A stretch of 32,731 bases of DNA, taken from contig PCRW01000076.1 in assembly GCA_002772115.1 (NCBI GenBank), positions 1,802 to 34,532 of the forward strand, written 5' to 3'. Of the stretch, positions 1-7,095 are shown piece by piece; within the stretch, counting starts at the first letter, position 1, and every line of letters starts with the position of its first letter. Under the pieces are notes generated by a model that was not told where the DNA came from, ran no database searches, and worked only from the letters and a program-made list of their open reading frames with translations. The translations under genes were made by a program, and so were the position numbers. Origin of the DNA: Candidatus Moranbacteria bacterium CG23_combo_of_CG06-09_8_20_14_all_35_22. Its GTDB lineage: Bacteria; Patescibacteriota; Minisyncoccia; Moranbacterales; UBA2206.

Positions 1-12
1 TGAGTTCCTTAC

Positions 13-97
13 TGGTGCCGATGGTGGGACTTGAACCCACAAACCTTGCGGCACACGAACCTGAATCGTGCGTGTTTGCCAATTTCACCACATCGGC
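13..97 (-). tRNA. tRNA-Leu (anticodon CAG)
   Basis: Read on the minus strand the sequence folds into a class II tRNA. The acceptor stem is GCCGATG/CATCGGC, the anticodon stem CACGA/TCGTG encloses the loop TTCAGGT (anticodon CAG), there is a long variable arm typical of tRNA-Leu, and the T-arm is GTGGG TTCAAGT CCCAC. The 3' CCA is encoded (13-15), unlike the other four tRNAs of the window. Confidence 0.95.
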
Positions 98-98
98 T

Positions 99-131
99 TT
101 CGTATTTCGTTAATTTCGTAGTTCGTAAATT
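99..131. repeat. TTCGTA-type intergenic repeat
   Basis: Irregular direct repeats of TTCGTA/TTCGT between the tRNA-Leu and the next gene. The same motif recurs at gene borders near 17425-17458, 17847-17888, 21528-21600 and 24587-24626. It is a spacer-type repeat of unknown role. Confidence 0.6.
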
Positions 132-468
132 ATCCTAAAATCGCTTTGAGTCTCCTCACTTCTTCCGCCAACACTCCTTCATTTTCATACTCTCCATGAT
201 GGCGCGTGCCTTCTCCATAAGTTTCCTTTTTGGCATCTAAATGAATATTGATTGTCATATTCGCTCCATTTACCTTAACATACATATGAAATCGCGGATA
301 GCCCGAAGCTGAAAATGGACGCACAAAACTCATTTCCCCGCCTCGCGTCGACGAGCGATCGTCTCCGCGAGTCGAGGCGGGGTCGCTTTCTTGTCTTTGA
401 AAAAGATATCCCGCTCGACGAAGCAGATTAGCTGGGCTACTGGAAATGTTTTTAATTTCTAACTGCAT
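130..468 (-). CDS. conserved small protein of unknown function with an in-frame repeat insertion
   Basis: A 112-residue soluble protein with no signal peptide or membrane segment. The N-terminal part (LEIKNISSSPANLLRRAGY) and the C-terminal part (YPRFHMYVKVNGANMTINIHL, then KKETYGEGTRHHGEYENEG) look like one compact conserved domain. It resembles small uncharacterised proteins I associate with Parcubacteria, but I cannot assign a function. Residues about 29-46 (DPASTRGDDRSSTRGG) are encoded by a GC-rich palindromic repeat (336-382). The same repeat is read in the same frame inside UvrD at the far end of the window. Without it the protein would be about 95 residues. The ATG at 468 is the only sensible start. 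Confidence 0.7.
   Translation of the reverse strand: MQLEIKNISSSPANLLRRAGYLFQRQESDPASTRGDDRSSTRGGEMSFVRPFSASGYPRFHMYVKVNGANMTINIHLDAKKETYGEGTRHHGEYENEGVLAEEVRRLKAILG
336..382. repeat. GC-rich palindromic repeat, family 'CCCGCCTCGCGTCGACGAG', copy 1
   Basis: A 47-bp element with inverted ends CCCCGCCTCG/CGAGGCGGGG and an internal GTCGAC. It is far richer in GC than its surroundings. Copy 2 lies inside uvrD (30761-30805) in the same orientation, and copy 3 is inverted in the intergenic region at 21603-21647. Here it is in frame within the 112-residue protein. Confidence 0.85.
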
Positions 469-615
469 AATTTTAATCTAAAATTGCAAATAAATAAAAA
501 TTTGTTAAAATTCCTGTTTGAGAATCTTAATTTTTTCTAAAATTTTATGTACCAGCCGTCGACTTAATAAAATTTTAGCTAAAAAATTAGGATTCGAATT
601 AATTTTAAAAAATTT

Positions 616-1467
616 TTATTTATTTGCGAGCTTTGTAGCTCTTAAAGTATTACACAATAGCATCGCGACCGTCATCAGTCCTACTCCACCGGGCACGGGC
701 GTAATCGCGCTAGCAATTTTGGAAACTTGCAAAAAATCCACATCGCCCACCAATTTTCCTTCCTTGTTTCGATTCATTCCGACATCCACAACGACTGCTC
801 CTTGTTTTATCATATCCGCCGTAATTAGTCCAGCATGCCCCACCGCCGAAATCAAAATATCTGCCCCCAAACATTTTTCTTTCAAATTTTTTGTTTTGGA
901 ATTGCAAACCGTTACCGTCGCTCCCGCGTTTATCATCATTAGCGCTAATGGCTTTCCCACAATATTGCTTCGCCCCACAATCACACTGTCTTTGCCAATT
1001 ATCTCAATTTCGGATCTTTTCAAAATTTCTAGAATTCCTGCCGGCGTGCAAGGAAAAAATTTTTCTTGGCCTAAACCTAAAAATATTTTCCCGATATTTT
1101 CCGGATGAAAACAATCCACATCTTTTTTGGGATCAATGGCCAAAATTATTTTTTCTTTATCAATTTGTTTTGGCAACGGCAGTTGGACCAAAATTCCACT
1201 CACTGTTTCATCCTTATTCAACTTTCCAATTAGTTTTAACAATTTTTCTTCTTCTGTTTTTTCTTCCAATTCATACACTTCCGAATTAATTCCAATTTCT
1301 TCACAAGCCCTTTTTTTATTTTCCACATAAATTTTAGAAGCCTCGTCATCCCCCACCATCACCACCGCCAGCCCAGGAACAATTCCATTTTTTTTCAATT
1401 CCAAAACTTCAACTTTCAATTCTTTTTTAATTTCTTCTGCTAATTTTTTGCCATCTAATATTTTCAT
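616..1467 (-). CDS. folD: bifunctional methylenetetrahydrofolate dehydrogenase / methenyltetrahydrofolate cyclohydrolase
   Basis: FolD interconverts 5,10-methylene-, 5,10-methenyl- and 10-formyl-tetrahydrofolate in the cytosol, using NADP+. At 283 residues it is full length. Signature stretches are YVENKKRACEEIGI with the catalytic lysine near residue 50-56, GILVQLPLP, DVDCFHP, PCTPAGILEIL, the nucleotide-binding VGRSNIVGKPLA, and the C-terminal signature PVPGGVGLMT, which has Leu where Pro is usual. Its ATG overlaps the stop codon of the upstream gene (1464-2126) by four bases (ATGA), so the two are probably translationally coupled. No repeat insertion is visible in it. Confidence 0.97.
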   Translation of the reverse strand: MKILDGKKLAEEIKKELKVEVLELKKNGIVPGLAVVMVGDDEASKIYVENKKRACEEIGINSEVYELEEKTEEEKLLKLIGKLNKDETVSGILVQLPLPKQIDKEKIILAIDPKKDVDCFHPENIGKIFLGLGQEKFFPCTPAGILEILKRSEIEIIGKDSVIVGRSNIVGKPLALMMINAGATVTVCNSKTKNLKEKCLGADILISAVGHAGLITADMIKQGAVVVDVGMNRNKEGKLVGDVDFLQVSKIASAITPVPGGVGLMTVAMLLCNTLRATKLANK

Positions 1468-2126
1468 ACGATTTGATCTTTAATTTTTTTTAATATCTCC
1501 ACCACTTTATCATTTTTTTGAAGTTCGTCAACTGATTTCATTATACTTTCCGTATTTTCAGGATCTTCCAGCGTTTTAACTGCAAATATTCGAATAGTTT
1601 TATTCTCAGGTTTCCTCTCCACATATTTAGCCAAAATAGCATACCACAAGCCAAATGTTTCTGGACTTATATTTAAATTATTTTTTATATATGGCGGATT
1701 GTTAAAATAATTTACAATTTTTTCCCAATTATTATATTCGTCATAAATTAATTCTTCTTCCAAAAACTTGGCTGCTTGAATATAAAATTTAGTGTCATTC
1801 TTGAAGGAATAGAAATTATATTTATTTAAAATTTCTTCGCGTTTCATATCACAATACAAATGAAATTTCCAGCCAGCTTCAAATGATGTAAGCCCCGAAA
1901 AATTCAAATTCAAAACAGGAAAATAAAGGTGAGTATCTTTTCTTTTTATACTTTTATCAATCCTGCGAATATCTGGAAAAACACAGCCCAAAATAAATTC
2001 GTCGCGACTAATTTTACTCGTCGGCACCAAAAGCGTTTTTTCATCTTCCAAATCATTAAGACCCTCCGAATCCAATCGGTCAAAATATTTCTTAGCATAA
2101 ACAATGTGCGCAATTTGTGAAGCCAT
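1464..2126 (-). CDS. putative zinc-dependent phospholipase C-like protein
   Basis: A 220-residue protein without signal peptide or clear membrane helix. The spacing of histidines and aspartates recalls the zinc-dependent phospholipase C/S1-P1 fold: an N-terminal HIVYAKKYF, then FILGCVFPDIRRID, then DTHLYFPVLN, then GWKFHLYCD, which would supply His, Asp, His and His/Asp metal ligands. The C-terminal half is helical and lysine/glutamate-rich with no recognised motif. The assignment rests on motif pattern only and the substrate is unknown. The gene ends inside the folD start (ATGA overlap), so both belong to one minus-strand operon. Its ATG lies beside the -10 of the divergent gene at 2168. Confidence 0.5.
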   Translation of the reverse strand: MASQIAHIVYAKKYFDRLDSEGLNDLEDEKTLLVPTSKISRDEFILGCVFPDIRRIDKSIKRKDTHLYFPVLNLNFSGLTSFEAGWKFHLYCDMKREEILNKYNFYSFKNDTKFYIQAAKFLEEELIYDEYNNWEKIVNYFNNPPYIKNNLNISPETFGLWYAILAKYVERKPENKTIRIFAVKTLEDPENTESIMKSVDELQKNDKVVEILKKIKDQIV

Positions 2127-2134
2127 GCTATAAT
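2126..2134 (+). promoter_or_regulatory. extended -10 promoter for the small gene at 2168
   Basis: TGCTATAAT (extended -10, TGn plus a perfect TATAAT) lies about 33 nt upstream of the ATG at 2168. No good -35 hexamer is visible 17 nt upstream. It overlaps the start codon of the divergent minus-strand gene. Confidence 0.4.
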
Positions 2135-2167
2135 AATACCATAAAAATTAATAATAGCTATAACTAT

Positions 2168-2395
2168 ATGCCAAATGAATTAGAACAACCAAATTTAACT
2201 ATAATTCGCCGACGAAAAAAAGAAAATGGTGATACTAAGGATACCCGATTAGAAAATGGCCAAATAATAAAAACAGATCTAATTGGAGGAATAACACCGG
2301 AAGAAGTCAATGAAAAAGAAGTTCGGACTAAAAATGAAGCGATGGAAAGAAAATTAAAAGAAGAAATCACCGACTTTTTAGCTACAAGAAAATAA
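2168..2395 (+). CDS. small charged hypothetical protein
   Basis: A 75-residue hydrophilic protein beginning MPNELEQPNLTII with a basic patch RRRKKENG. It ends in a predicted helix rich in Glu and Lys (EVRTKNEAMERKLKEEITDF). An in-frame extension to 2117 exists, but it overlaps the divergent gene and the promoter, so the ATG at 2168 is preferred. No family is recognised. A strong terminator follows 11 nt after the stop, which supports a real monocistronic gene. Confidence 0.6.
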   Translation: MPNELEQPNLTIIRRRKKENGDTKDTRLENGQIIKTDLIGGITPEEVNEKEVRTKNEAMERKLKEEITDFLATRK

Positions 2396-2405
2396 CTACT
2401 AAACT

Positions 2406-2440
2406 AAAGCGGGATCAAAAAAAACAATCCCGCTTTTTTT
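2406..2440 (+). terminator. intrinsic terminator of the 75-residue gene
   Basis: The stem AAAGCGGGAT/ATCCCGCTTT has an A-rich loop and is followed by a T run. Confidence 0.85.
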
Positions 2441-2460
2441 ATTTTTTTTATTTATCACTT

Positions 2461-2576
2461 TTATTTTATATCTTAATTTACAACATCAACCTAGCCAGCC
2501 TCTGTCTCACTTTTGTGCATATGCACAAATTTGAGAATAATCACAAACTATGCATATGCATAAAGTTGATTATTCT
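2461..2576. repeat. TGCATATGCA hairpin repeat, copy 1
   Basis: Bases 2516-2576 are identical over 61 bp to 3707-3767. The repeat has two palindromic cores (TTTGTGCATATGCACAAA at 2512-2529 and ATGCATATGCAT near 2551-2562). It also has outer arms AGAATAATCA (2534-2543) and TGATTATTCT (2567-2576) that can pair. The preceding 45 bases (2461-2510) resemble 4848-4886, so the element is longer than the exact repeat. It is followed by AAAGCTCAACTTTT, a motif also found at 5012-5027. Confidence 0.85.
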
Positions 2577-2603
2577 GTCCCAAAGCTCAACTTTTAATTT
2601 CCT

Positions 2604-3593
2604 TTAAACTTCACTAATCACATCAAAACCTTTGAAACTTCCCACTACTGAATAACCGATAATTTTGATTTTTTTGTCAGTTATAGTTCTGATTTTTTTG
2701 GCTGTTTCATTTAGTGTCGCTCCAGAACCCGTAGCATCGTCGATAATCAAGATATTTGAATTGATAGTTTGATTTGGATTTATCGCTATCGTAGTTTGAG
2801 CATTAATTATCCGGTCTTCCAATTTTCGTAATGTTTTTTGTGGAATTTTAGTAGGACTATCAATTTTAACTGCATTTATTTTAGCCAGATTCAAATTCAA
2901 GTATTTCTCAAAAACATCTAAGAATTGAACTTTACGATCGATGGTTGGTGGGATAAAGCAAATTAATCCAATATTATATTTTTCAATTATATCCTTTATT
3001 CCGCTTTTAGTTAGTTTTGCAATTTCCAAAATCAAATCCTTGTTTTGAGAAGATTTTCCCAAATAGACCAATTGTCCCAATTTTGTCTTGCCAAAATGAC
3101 CAATAGTATAAAAATCACTAAAAAAAATATCATCCAGATAGACTTTCTCTTTTCCAGAAAGAATTATTTTTTTAGCAGAAATTAGTCCACTTTTTTTATT
3201 TTTAAATTTTTGGCTAATTTTAAGTTTTTGAATAAATTCTTCTTTTTCTTTTTCAAGATTAAATTGGTTTTTTCGGCACCAAATCTGAAATCCGGAAATT
3301 CCTCGAGATATCTCTCCACTAGGCGAAACATAGATATAATTTTGCTCAATAAGTTGATCGTCTTTGTCTAATGAATCAAAGTTTATATTTTCCAATTCAT
3401 TATCAACCACATAAAAAACACGCGGTACTGAGCCAGTTTTTTTGACTAATCGTTCATCCAGTAATTTCGCCAAATGTTTATGTGAGTTTTTTGAGGATAG
3501 GCCAAGCATTTTGATCAGTTCGGTTGACCTAATTGGACCATACTGCCTTATAATCCCCAATACTTTTTTTGCCTCCTTTGAAATATTTATCAT
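2604..3593 (-). CDS. HTH-containing phosphoribosyltransferase-domain protein (possible autoregulated repressor)
   Basis: A 329-residue protein. Residues 1-60 form a winged helix-turn-helix (IIRQYGPIRSTELIKMLGLS, then HKHLAKLLDERLVKK). A middle region of about 130 residues has no recognised motif. The C-terminal third is a type I phosphoribosyltransferase domain with the PRPP loop ILIIDDATGSGATLNETAKK. Such fusions (compare PurR of Gram-positives) can be transcription factors that sense PRPP or nucleotides; a catalytic role is also possible. The promoter is a perfect TTGACA-17-TATAAT embedded in an inverted repeat and only 6 nt from the ATG, so autoregulation and a leaderless mRNA are inferred. 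The gene is flanked on both sides by the same 61-bp repeat. Confidence 0.75.
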   Translation of the reverse strand: MINISKEAKKVLGIIRQYGPIRSTELIKMLGLSSKNSHKHLAKLLDERLVKKTGSVPRVFYVVDNELENINFDSLDKDDQLIEQNYIYVSPSGEISRGISGFQIWCRKNQFNLEKEKEEFIQKLKISQKFKNKKSGLISAKKIILSGKEKVYLDDIFFSDFYTIGHFGKTKLGQLVYLGKSSQNKDLILEIAKLTKSGIKDIIEKYNIGLICFIPPTIDRKVQFLDVFEKYLNLNLAKINAVKIDSPTKIPQKTLRKLEDRIINAQTTIAINPNQTINSNILIIDDATGSGATLNETAKKIRTITDKKIKIIGYSVVGSFKGFDVISEV

Positions 3594-3599
3594 AATATG

Positions 3600-3636
3600 A
3601 TTATAGCAGGTGAGTATTCACCTGTCAATACTCACC
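3600..3636 (-). promoter_or_regulatory. consensus promoter overlapped by an operator-like inverted repeat
   Basis: On the minus strand: TTGACA (3623-3628), 17-nt spacer, TATAAT (3600-3605), then 6 nt to the ATG. The arms GGTGAGTATT (3609-3618) and AATACTCACC (3627-3636) form an inverted repeat with an 8-nt centre covering the -35 and spacer. This is where a repressor would block RNA polymerase. Confidence 0.85.
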
Positions 3637-3706
3637 CCCTAATAACGCCCTGTAATCTCTGCCTCTTTTTATTTTCCTATTCTATATCCACTACTCTCAC
3701 TTTCTA

Positions 3707-3767
3707 TGCATATGCACAAATTTGAGAATAATCACAAACTATGCATATGCATAAAGTTGATTATTCT
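3707..3767. repeat. TGCATATGCA hairpin repeat, copy 2
   Basis: A 61-bp exact copy of 2516-2576 in the same orientation. It separates the HTH-phosphoribosyltransferase gene from the HEPN/MNT pair. Confidence 0.9.
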
Positions 3768-3778
3768 TTTTGCGTAAT

Positions 3779-4213
3779 TTATTTTTTCTTCAAAATTTTC
3801 TTTGCTTCTTTCAAGAAATCCACTGCACTTTCCAACATACTTTCAGTTCCGGTTTTGTCAAAATCGCCATAATAATCAGCATTTTCACGAAGAGATTTTC
3901 CCAGTTGGAGTGCTTCCAAAAATTTATAACTCAAAATATTTTCTGCAATGTATAAAGATTTCAAAGCTTCCATTAAACAAAAGTGACTTTTCTCACGATA
4001 GCCTTTTTTATAAATCAAAGCCCTAGCTGTATGAAACATTGAATAATAAGTTTGAATTGTGCTCCATTTATAATTCTTTTGTACAAAACTATCTTGGGCT
4101 ATTTTCAAATCTTCCTTGGCTAAATCCAATTCTTTCAAAACTAACTGCTTGGCTTTGAAAAATGTTTTTATCTTTCCTCTCTCTAAACATTTTTCAAATT
4201 CCCTAGTCTTCAT
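3779..4213 (-). CDS. HEPN-domain protein (toxin partner of an MNT/HEPN module)
   Basis: An all-helical protein of 144 residues from the preferred start. It carries the HEPN hallmarks: a TYYSMFHTARALIYKKGY helix followed by REKSH, which holds the Arg and His of the family's catalytic motif, and a tetratricopeptide-like C-terminal helix with NADYYGDF. HEPN toxins of MNT pairs are RNases or targets of nucleotidylation. A longer frame starts at 4243. The ATG at 4213 is preferred because GGGAAA sits just upstream and the overlap with the MNT gene is then only 11 bp. It is downstream of, and co-transcribed with, the MNT gene. Confidence 0.85.
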   Translation of the reverse strand: MKTREFEKCLERGKIKTFFKAKQLVLKELDLAKEDLKIAQDSFVQKNYKWSTIQTYYSMFHTARALIYKKGYREKSHFCLMEALKSLYIAENILSYKFLEALQLGKSLRENADYYGDFDKTGTESMLESAVDFLKEAKKILKKK

Positions 4214-4739
4214 TTTTTTCCCAAAGCACTCTGCCTTTTTCAATCTCTTGAAAAAGCAAAGGCTTATTTTTATTAATTTTTATCATTTCATTGGGAGTTT
4301 TCACGATTAACTGAATCTTTTCTGAAAATTCTGAATTATTTATTATTTTTCTCACAACATTTAAGCTATTTGTTAGGACAAATATATCAATATCGCTGTC
4401 TTTTTTGTTCATTCCATCAGCAAACGATCCGAATAAAACAATTCTTATACTTTCCAATCTTAATTTTTCCACCAAAGGCTCAAGCGCTAAAATATTCAAA
4501 AGAATTTTCATTTCCCGAATTAAATTGTTTTTAACATCAGCACTGTAAAGAGAGCTTCTGCCAATTTTTCTACAACTTATCAATTTATGTTTAACTAAAA
4601 GATGCAACGCTAAATTAACCGCCGATTTCTTGACACCTGTTTTTTTTGAAATTTCTTTTTCTTGAAATTCTTCTCCGACATTTTCGCATATAAAAGCTAA
4701 TATCTTTTGTTGAGAAGTTGTGAAAAATATCTCTTTCAT
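4203..4739 (-). CDS. HTH-MNT nucleotidyltransferase (antitoxin/regulator of the HEPN pair)
   Basis: A 178-residue protein. Residues 1-70 are a winged HTH (EFQEKEISKKTGVKKSAVNL). Residues about 98-122 carry the minimal nucleotidyltransferase signature GSFADGMNKKDSDID, exactly GS-x10-D-x-D (G104, S105, D116, D118). In MNT/HEPN modules the MNT protein can neutralise its HEPN partner by adding nucleotides to it. The fused HTH suggests that this subunit also represses the operon, in keeping with the palindromic operator over its promoter. It overlaps the HEPN gene at its 3' end. Confidence 0.85.
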   Translation of the reverse strand: MKEIFFTTSQQKILAFICENVGEEFQEKEISKKTGVKKSAVNLALHLLVKHKLISCRKIGRSSLYSADVKNNLIREMKILLNILALEPLVEKLRLESIRIVLFGSFADGMNKKDSDIDIFVLTNSLNVVRKIINNSEFSEKIQLIVKTPNEMIKINKNKPLLFQEIEKGRVLWEKNED

Positions 4740-4752
4740 GGTTTTATATTAT

Positions 4753-4806
4753 ATTCCATTATTTTGGATATATTTCCATTATAATGGAATACAATAATTT
4801 TGTCAA
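4753..4806 (-). promoter_or_regulatory. promoter and palindromic operator of the MNT/HEPN operon
   Basis: Minus strand: TTGACA (4801-4806), 17-nt spacer, TATAAT (4778-4783). The -10 sits inside the perfect 16-bp palindrome TTCCATTATAATGGAA (4774-4789). A degenerate second half-match TTCCATTATTTTGGA lies just downstream (about 4754-4768), which suggests two operator sites about 21 bp apart. The leader to the ATG is about 32 nt and has no clear Shine-Dalgarno sequence. Confidence 0.85.
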
Positions 4807-4847
4807 TATTCACGCGCGATCTGCCTCTTTTTATTTTGCACTTTTAT

Positions 4848-4912
4848 TTTATATTTTAATTTCCAACAACAACCACTTTCTCACTTTTATGCATATGCAC
4901 AAAAGTGATTAT
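4848..4912. repeat. TGCATATGCA hairpin repeat, copy 3 (shorter)
   Basis: The palindromic core ATGCATATGCAC is flanked by pairing arms CACTTTT (4882-4888) and AAAAGTG (4901-4907). The upstream 40 bases resemble those before copy 1. Together with copies 1 and 2 it brackets the accessory genes at 2604-4739. Confidence 0.7.
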
Positions 4913-4976
4913 TTCGTTTTGTTGGAGATACTTTCATTATTTCGAAAAGAATATTGTGCACTCTTACTCTCTCATC

Positions 4977-5074
4977 AAAGTTGAGCTTTTTGAAAAGTTT
5001 AGGCTCCACCCTAAAGCTCAACTTTTAACATCCCACATTTTGTTTCATGCTTTATGTTTCATGTTTCATGCTTT
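4977..5074. repeat. hairpin repeat plus TTTCATG tandem repeat
   Basis: AAAGTTGAGCTTT (4978-4990) and AAAGCTCAACTTT (5013-5025) form an inverted repeat that could act as a bidirectional hairpin. It is followed by four to five imperfect copies of TTTCATGC/TTTCATGT (5041-5072). The same TTTCATG motif occurs in frame inside the neighbouring CCA-adding enzyme gene (about 6222-6251). Confidence 0.6.
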
Positions 5075-6649
5075 TTATTCCACCCAATACTTCTTCTTCA
5101 TCAATTCTTCCTCCTCTTTCTTTTCTTCTTCGATTTTTTTCTTAGCCATCACGCGAAGATCGTTAAGATCTTTTTTATTTAAAGCTTTCGCCAAATTTAA
5201 TAAATCTTTTTTATTATTCAGTTTTTGATCATCAATCACCTCGGCTAGCATCACATCCAAGATTGCCCCAATTTTTGGTCCGGGTTGAAGTTTTAATTCT
5301 TTTATCAAATCATTGCCATTAATTTTGAGTTGCTTGACCGAAATTGCATCGTGCGAAACTTTTTCCACCATAAATTTGAAATGACGCAGTTTATATGGCA
5401 CGGCTTTTGCCACGCCTGACCCAAGTCGATCAGCAATTCGTACATCGATTAAATCATTGATATTTTCCACGCCAACTTTTTGCACCACTCGACGCACTCC
5501 CGATTCACCCACTTCATCCACATTGTAGTAGAACATATGATTTTTCACAAGCATCACAGTTTTCTCAATAACCTTCCTTGGATATTTCATCCGTTCTAAA
5601 ATTTTCTCCGCCATTTTTGCACCGACATATTCATGCGAATAGAAAGTTGCCATTTCCCCAGTTCCTCTTTTTGATTTCGGTTTTCCAATATCATGCAAAA
5701 ATGAGGCCAACCGCACTTCTAACTTGGATGACGGACATTTTTCTAAGCTAGCCAGAAGATGCGCATAAACCGTGTTGTATGGTCCAAAATAATGATGGCG
5801 ATTTTGCTTTATCCCAATTGCTTCAATTATCTCAGGAATAAATTCATCCATCAATTTACTTTCCACTAAAAGTTCCACCCCCCCACTTGGATCACTTGAA
5901 AGAATTATCTTATTGAATTCATCTCGAATTCTTTCTTGTGAAATAAATCGTAAATTTTTCGCATTCTTCTTGATCGCCAAAAAAGTTTTTTCTTCGATAG
6001 TCCAACTATTTTGAATTTGAGATTTTGAATTTGAAATTTGTTTGTTATTTGTTATTTGAGATTTGTTATTTCCGCTAAGCTGAACAGCGAAGCGGACTGC
6101 TCGCATCATCCGCAGTGCATCCTCATCAAATCTTTCATTTGCATCCCCTACTGCCCGAATTATTTTATTCTTAAGATCTTCTTGCCCCCCAAACAAATCA
6201 ATAATTTCATATTTGTCTTTTGTTTCATGTTTCATGTTGCATGCTACATGAATTGCCATCGCATTCACCGTAAAATCTCTTCTTGAAAGATCTTCTCCTA
6301 AAGTTTTAGCAAATTTCACCTCATCCGGATGACGCTTATCAGAATATTTTGATTCGATACGATATGTGGTAATTTCCACATTCGGCCCATCCCAATCTTT
6401 TTCTTCTACGCCCTCAATATATTTCAAAGGCAACATCACTGTCCCAAAATCATTCTCATATTTTCCGTCTGGAAAGATTTTCAAAATTTCCTCCGGCTTT
6501 CCATTTGTTGCAATGTCCCAATCCTTCGGTTCCTTTTCTAACATCAAATCCCGCACACATCCACCAACTATATACGCCTCAAAACCAGCCCATTCGAGCT
6601 TTCTAATAACTTCTATTATATATTGAGGGAATTCTATTTTTTTAGTCAT
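5075..6649 (-). CDS. CCA-adding enzyme / tRNA nucleotidyltransferase with HD domain
   Basis: A 524-residue class II nucleotidyltransferase that adds or repairs the 3' CCA of tRNAs (poly(A) polymerase is the alternative within the family). The head domain has IVGGCVRDLML and the metal-binding DWDIAT. The neck has RRDFTVNAMAI, DLFGGQEDL and FDEDALRMMRAVRFA. The tail has an HD-domain motif FLHDIGKPKSK. Two stretches are foreign to the family. HVACNMKHETKDKYEI (about residues 131-146) comes from a TTTCATG repeat. GNNKSQITNNKQISNSKSQI (about 193-212) comes from a low-complexity TTTGAATTTGAGATT repeat. Four of five tRNAs here lack an encoded CCA, so the activity should be essential. Its ATG overlaps the upstream membrane-protein gene by 8 bp. 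Confidence 0.92.
   Translation of the reverse strand: MTKKIEFPQYIIEVIRKLEWAGFEAYIVGGCVRDLMLEKEPKDWDIATNGKPEEILKIFPDGKYENDFGTVMLPLKYIEGVEEKDWDGPNVEITTYRIESKYSDKRHPDEVKFAKTLGEDLSRRDFTVNAMAIHVACNMKHETKDKYEIIDLFGGQEDLKNKIIRAVGDANERFDEDALRMMRAVRFAVQLSGNNKSQITNNKQISNSKSQIQNSWTIEEKTFLAIKKNAKNLRFISQERIRDEFNKIILSSDPSGGVELLVESKLMDEFIPEIIEAIGIKQNRHHYFGPYNTVYAHLLASLEKCPSSKLEVRLASFLHDIGKPKSKRGTGEMATFYSHEYVGAKMAEKILERMKYPRKVIEKTVMLVKNHMFYYNVDEVGESGVRRVVQKVGVENINDLIDVRIADRLGSGVAKAVPYKLRHFKFMVEKVSHDAISVKQLKINGNDLIKELKLQPGPKIGAILDVMLAEVIDDQKLNNKKDLLNLAKALNKKDLNDLRVMAKKKIEEEKKEEEELMKKKYWVE
6010..6071. repeat. low-complexity TTTGAATTTGA / TTTGTTATTTG repeat inside the CCA-adding enzyme gene
   Basis: Tandem imperfect units encode a Ser/Asn/Gln/Lys-rich linker. 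A similar unit family lies in uvrD (about 31015-31125), and a related TAATTGG tandem is intergenic at 13697-13737. Confidence 0.7.
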
Positions 6650-7016
6650 AAATTTCTACTTTCATAATATCTTCTATATCATATTTTCGCAAATATTTCA
6701 GGAATATAAAAAGAGCCAAAATACCAAAAATAGCATCGATAATATTTTTGAAAAATAGGTATAACATTTTACAAAAATAAACAACAAAAAGGAAACTCCC
6801 AAAAAGAAATAGCATAGAGAGAACAAACCCGCAAGCAGATAAACAACCCATTACTAAAATAGCAACAAAGGATGAGGCAGTCGTCAAATGATAAAGATAG
6901 GACGATAACTCCCATAACACAAACAAAATTAAACTTAAAAAACATAATGAACTTCCAGTTAATAGACAATCGCCAACTACTTCTTTCTTCAATTCACTGT
7001 CCAATATTTTTTTCAT
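6642..7016 (-). CDS. small multipass membrane protein of unknown function
   Basis: A 124-residue protein from the ATG at 7016, which is preferred over 7076 because GGAGAGG lies a few bases upstream. A charged N-terminus (MKKILDSELKKEVVGD) is followed by about four hydrophobic helices (SLCFLSLILFVLWELSSYL; FVAILVMGCLSACGFVLSML; a third around FGSFLFVVYF; a last around IIDAIFGILALFIFL) and a short charged tail. No family is recognised. A consensus promoter lies upstream. The 8-bp overlap with the CCA-adding enzyme gene (ATGACTAA) implies one operon. Confidence 0.6.
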   Translation of the reverse strand: MKKILDSELKKEVVGDCLLTGSSLCFLSLILFVLWELSSYLYHLTTASSFVAILVMGCLSACGFVLSMLFLFGSFLFVVYFCKMLYLFFKNIIDAIFGILALFIFLKYLRKYDIEDIMKVEIYD

Positions 7017-7095
7017 TTTCCCTCTCCTTTTTAAATTTTCAAAGATCTCTGCTAAGCCTCCAATTGACCTATTCAATTTTTCAGCTTAACAAAAG

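Noticed and set aside
518..1108. Long plus-strand reading frame opposite folD
   Set aside because: It is antisense to a well-conserved gene, has no family resemblance, and its composition mirrors the folD codons.
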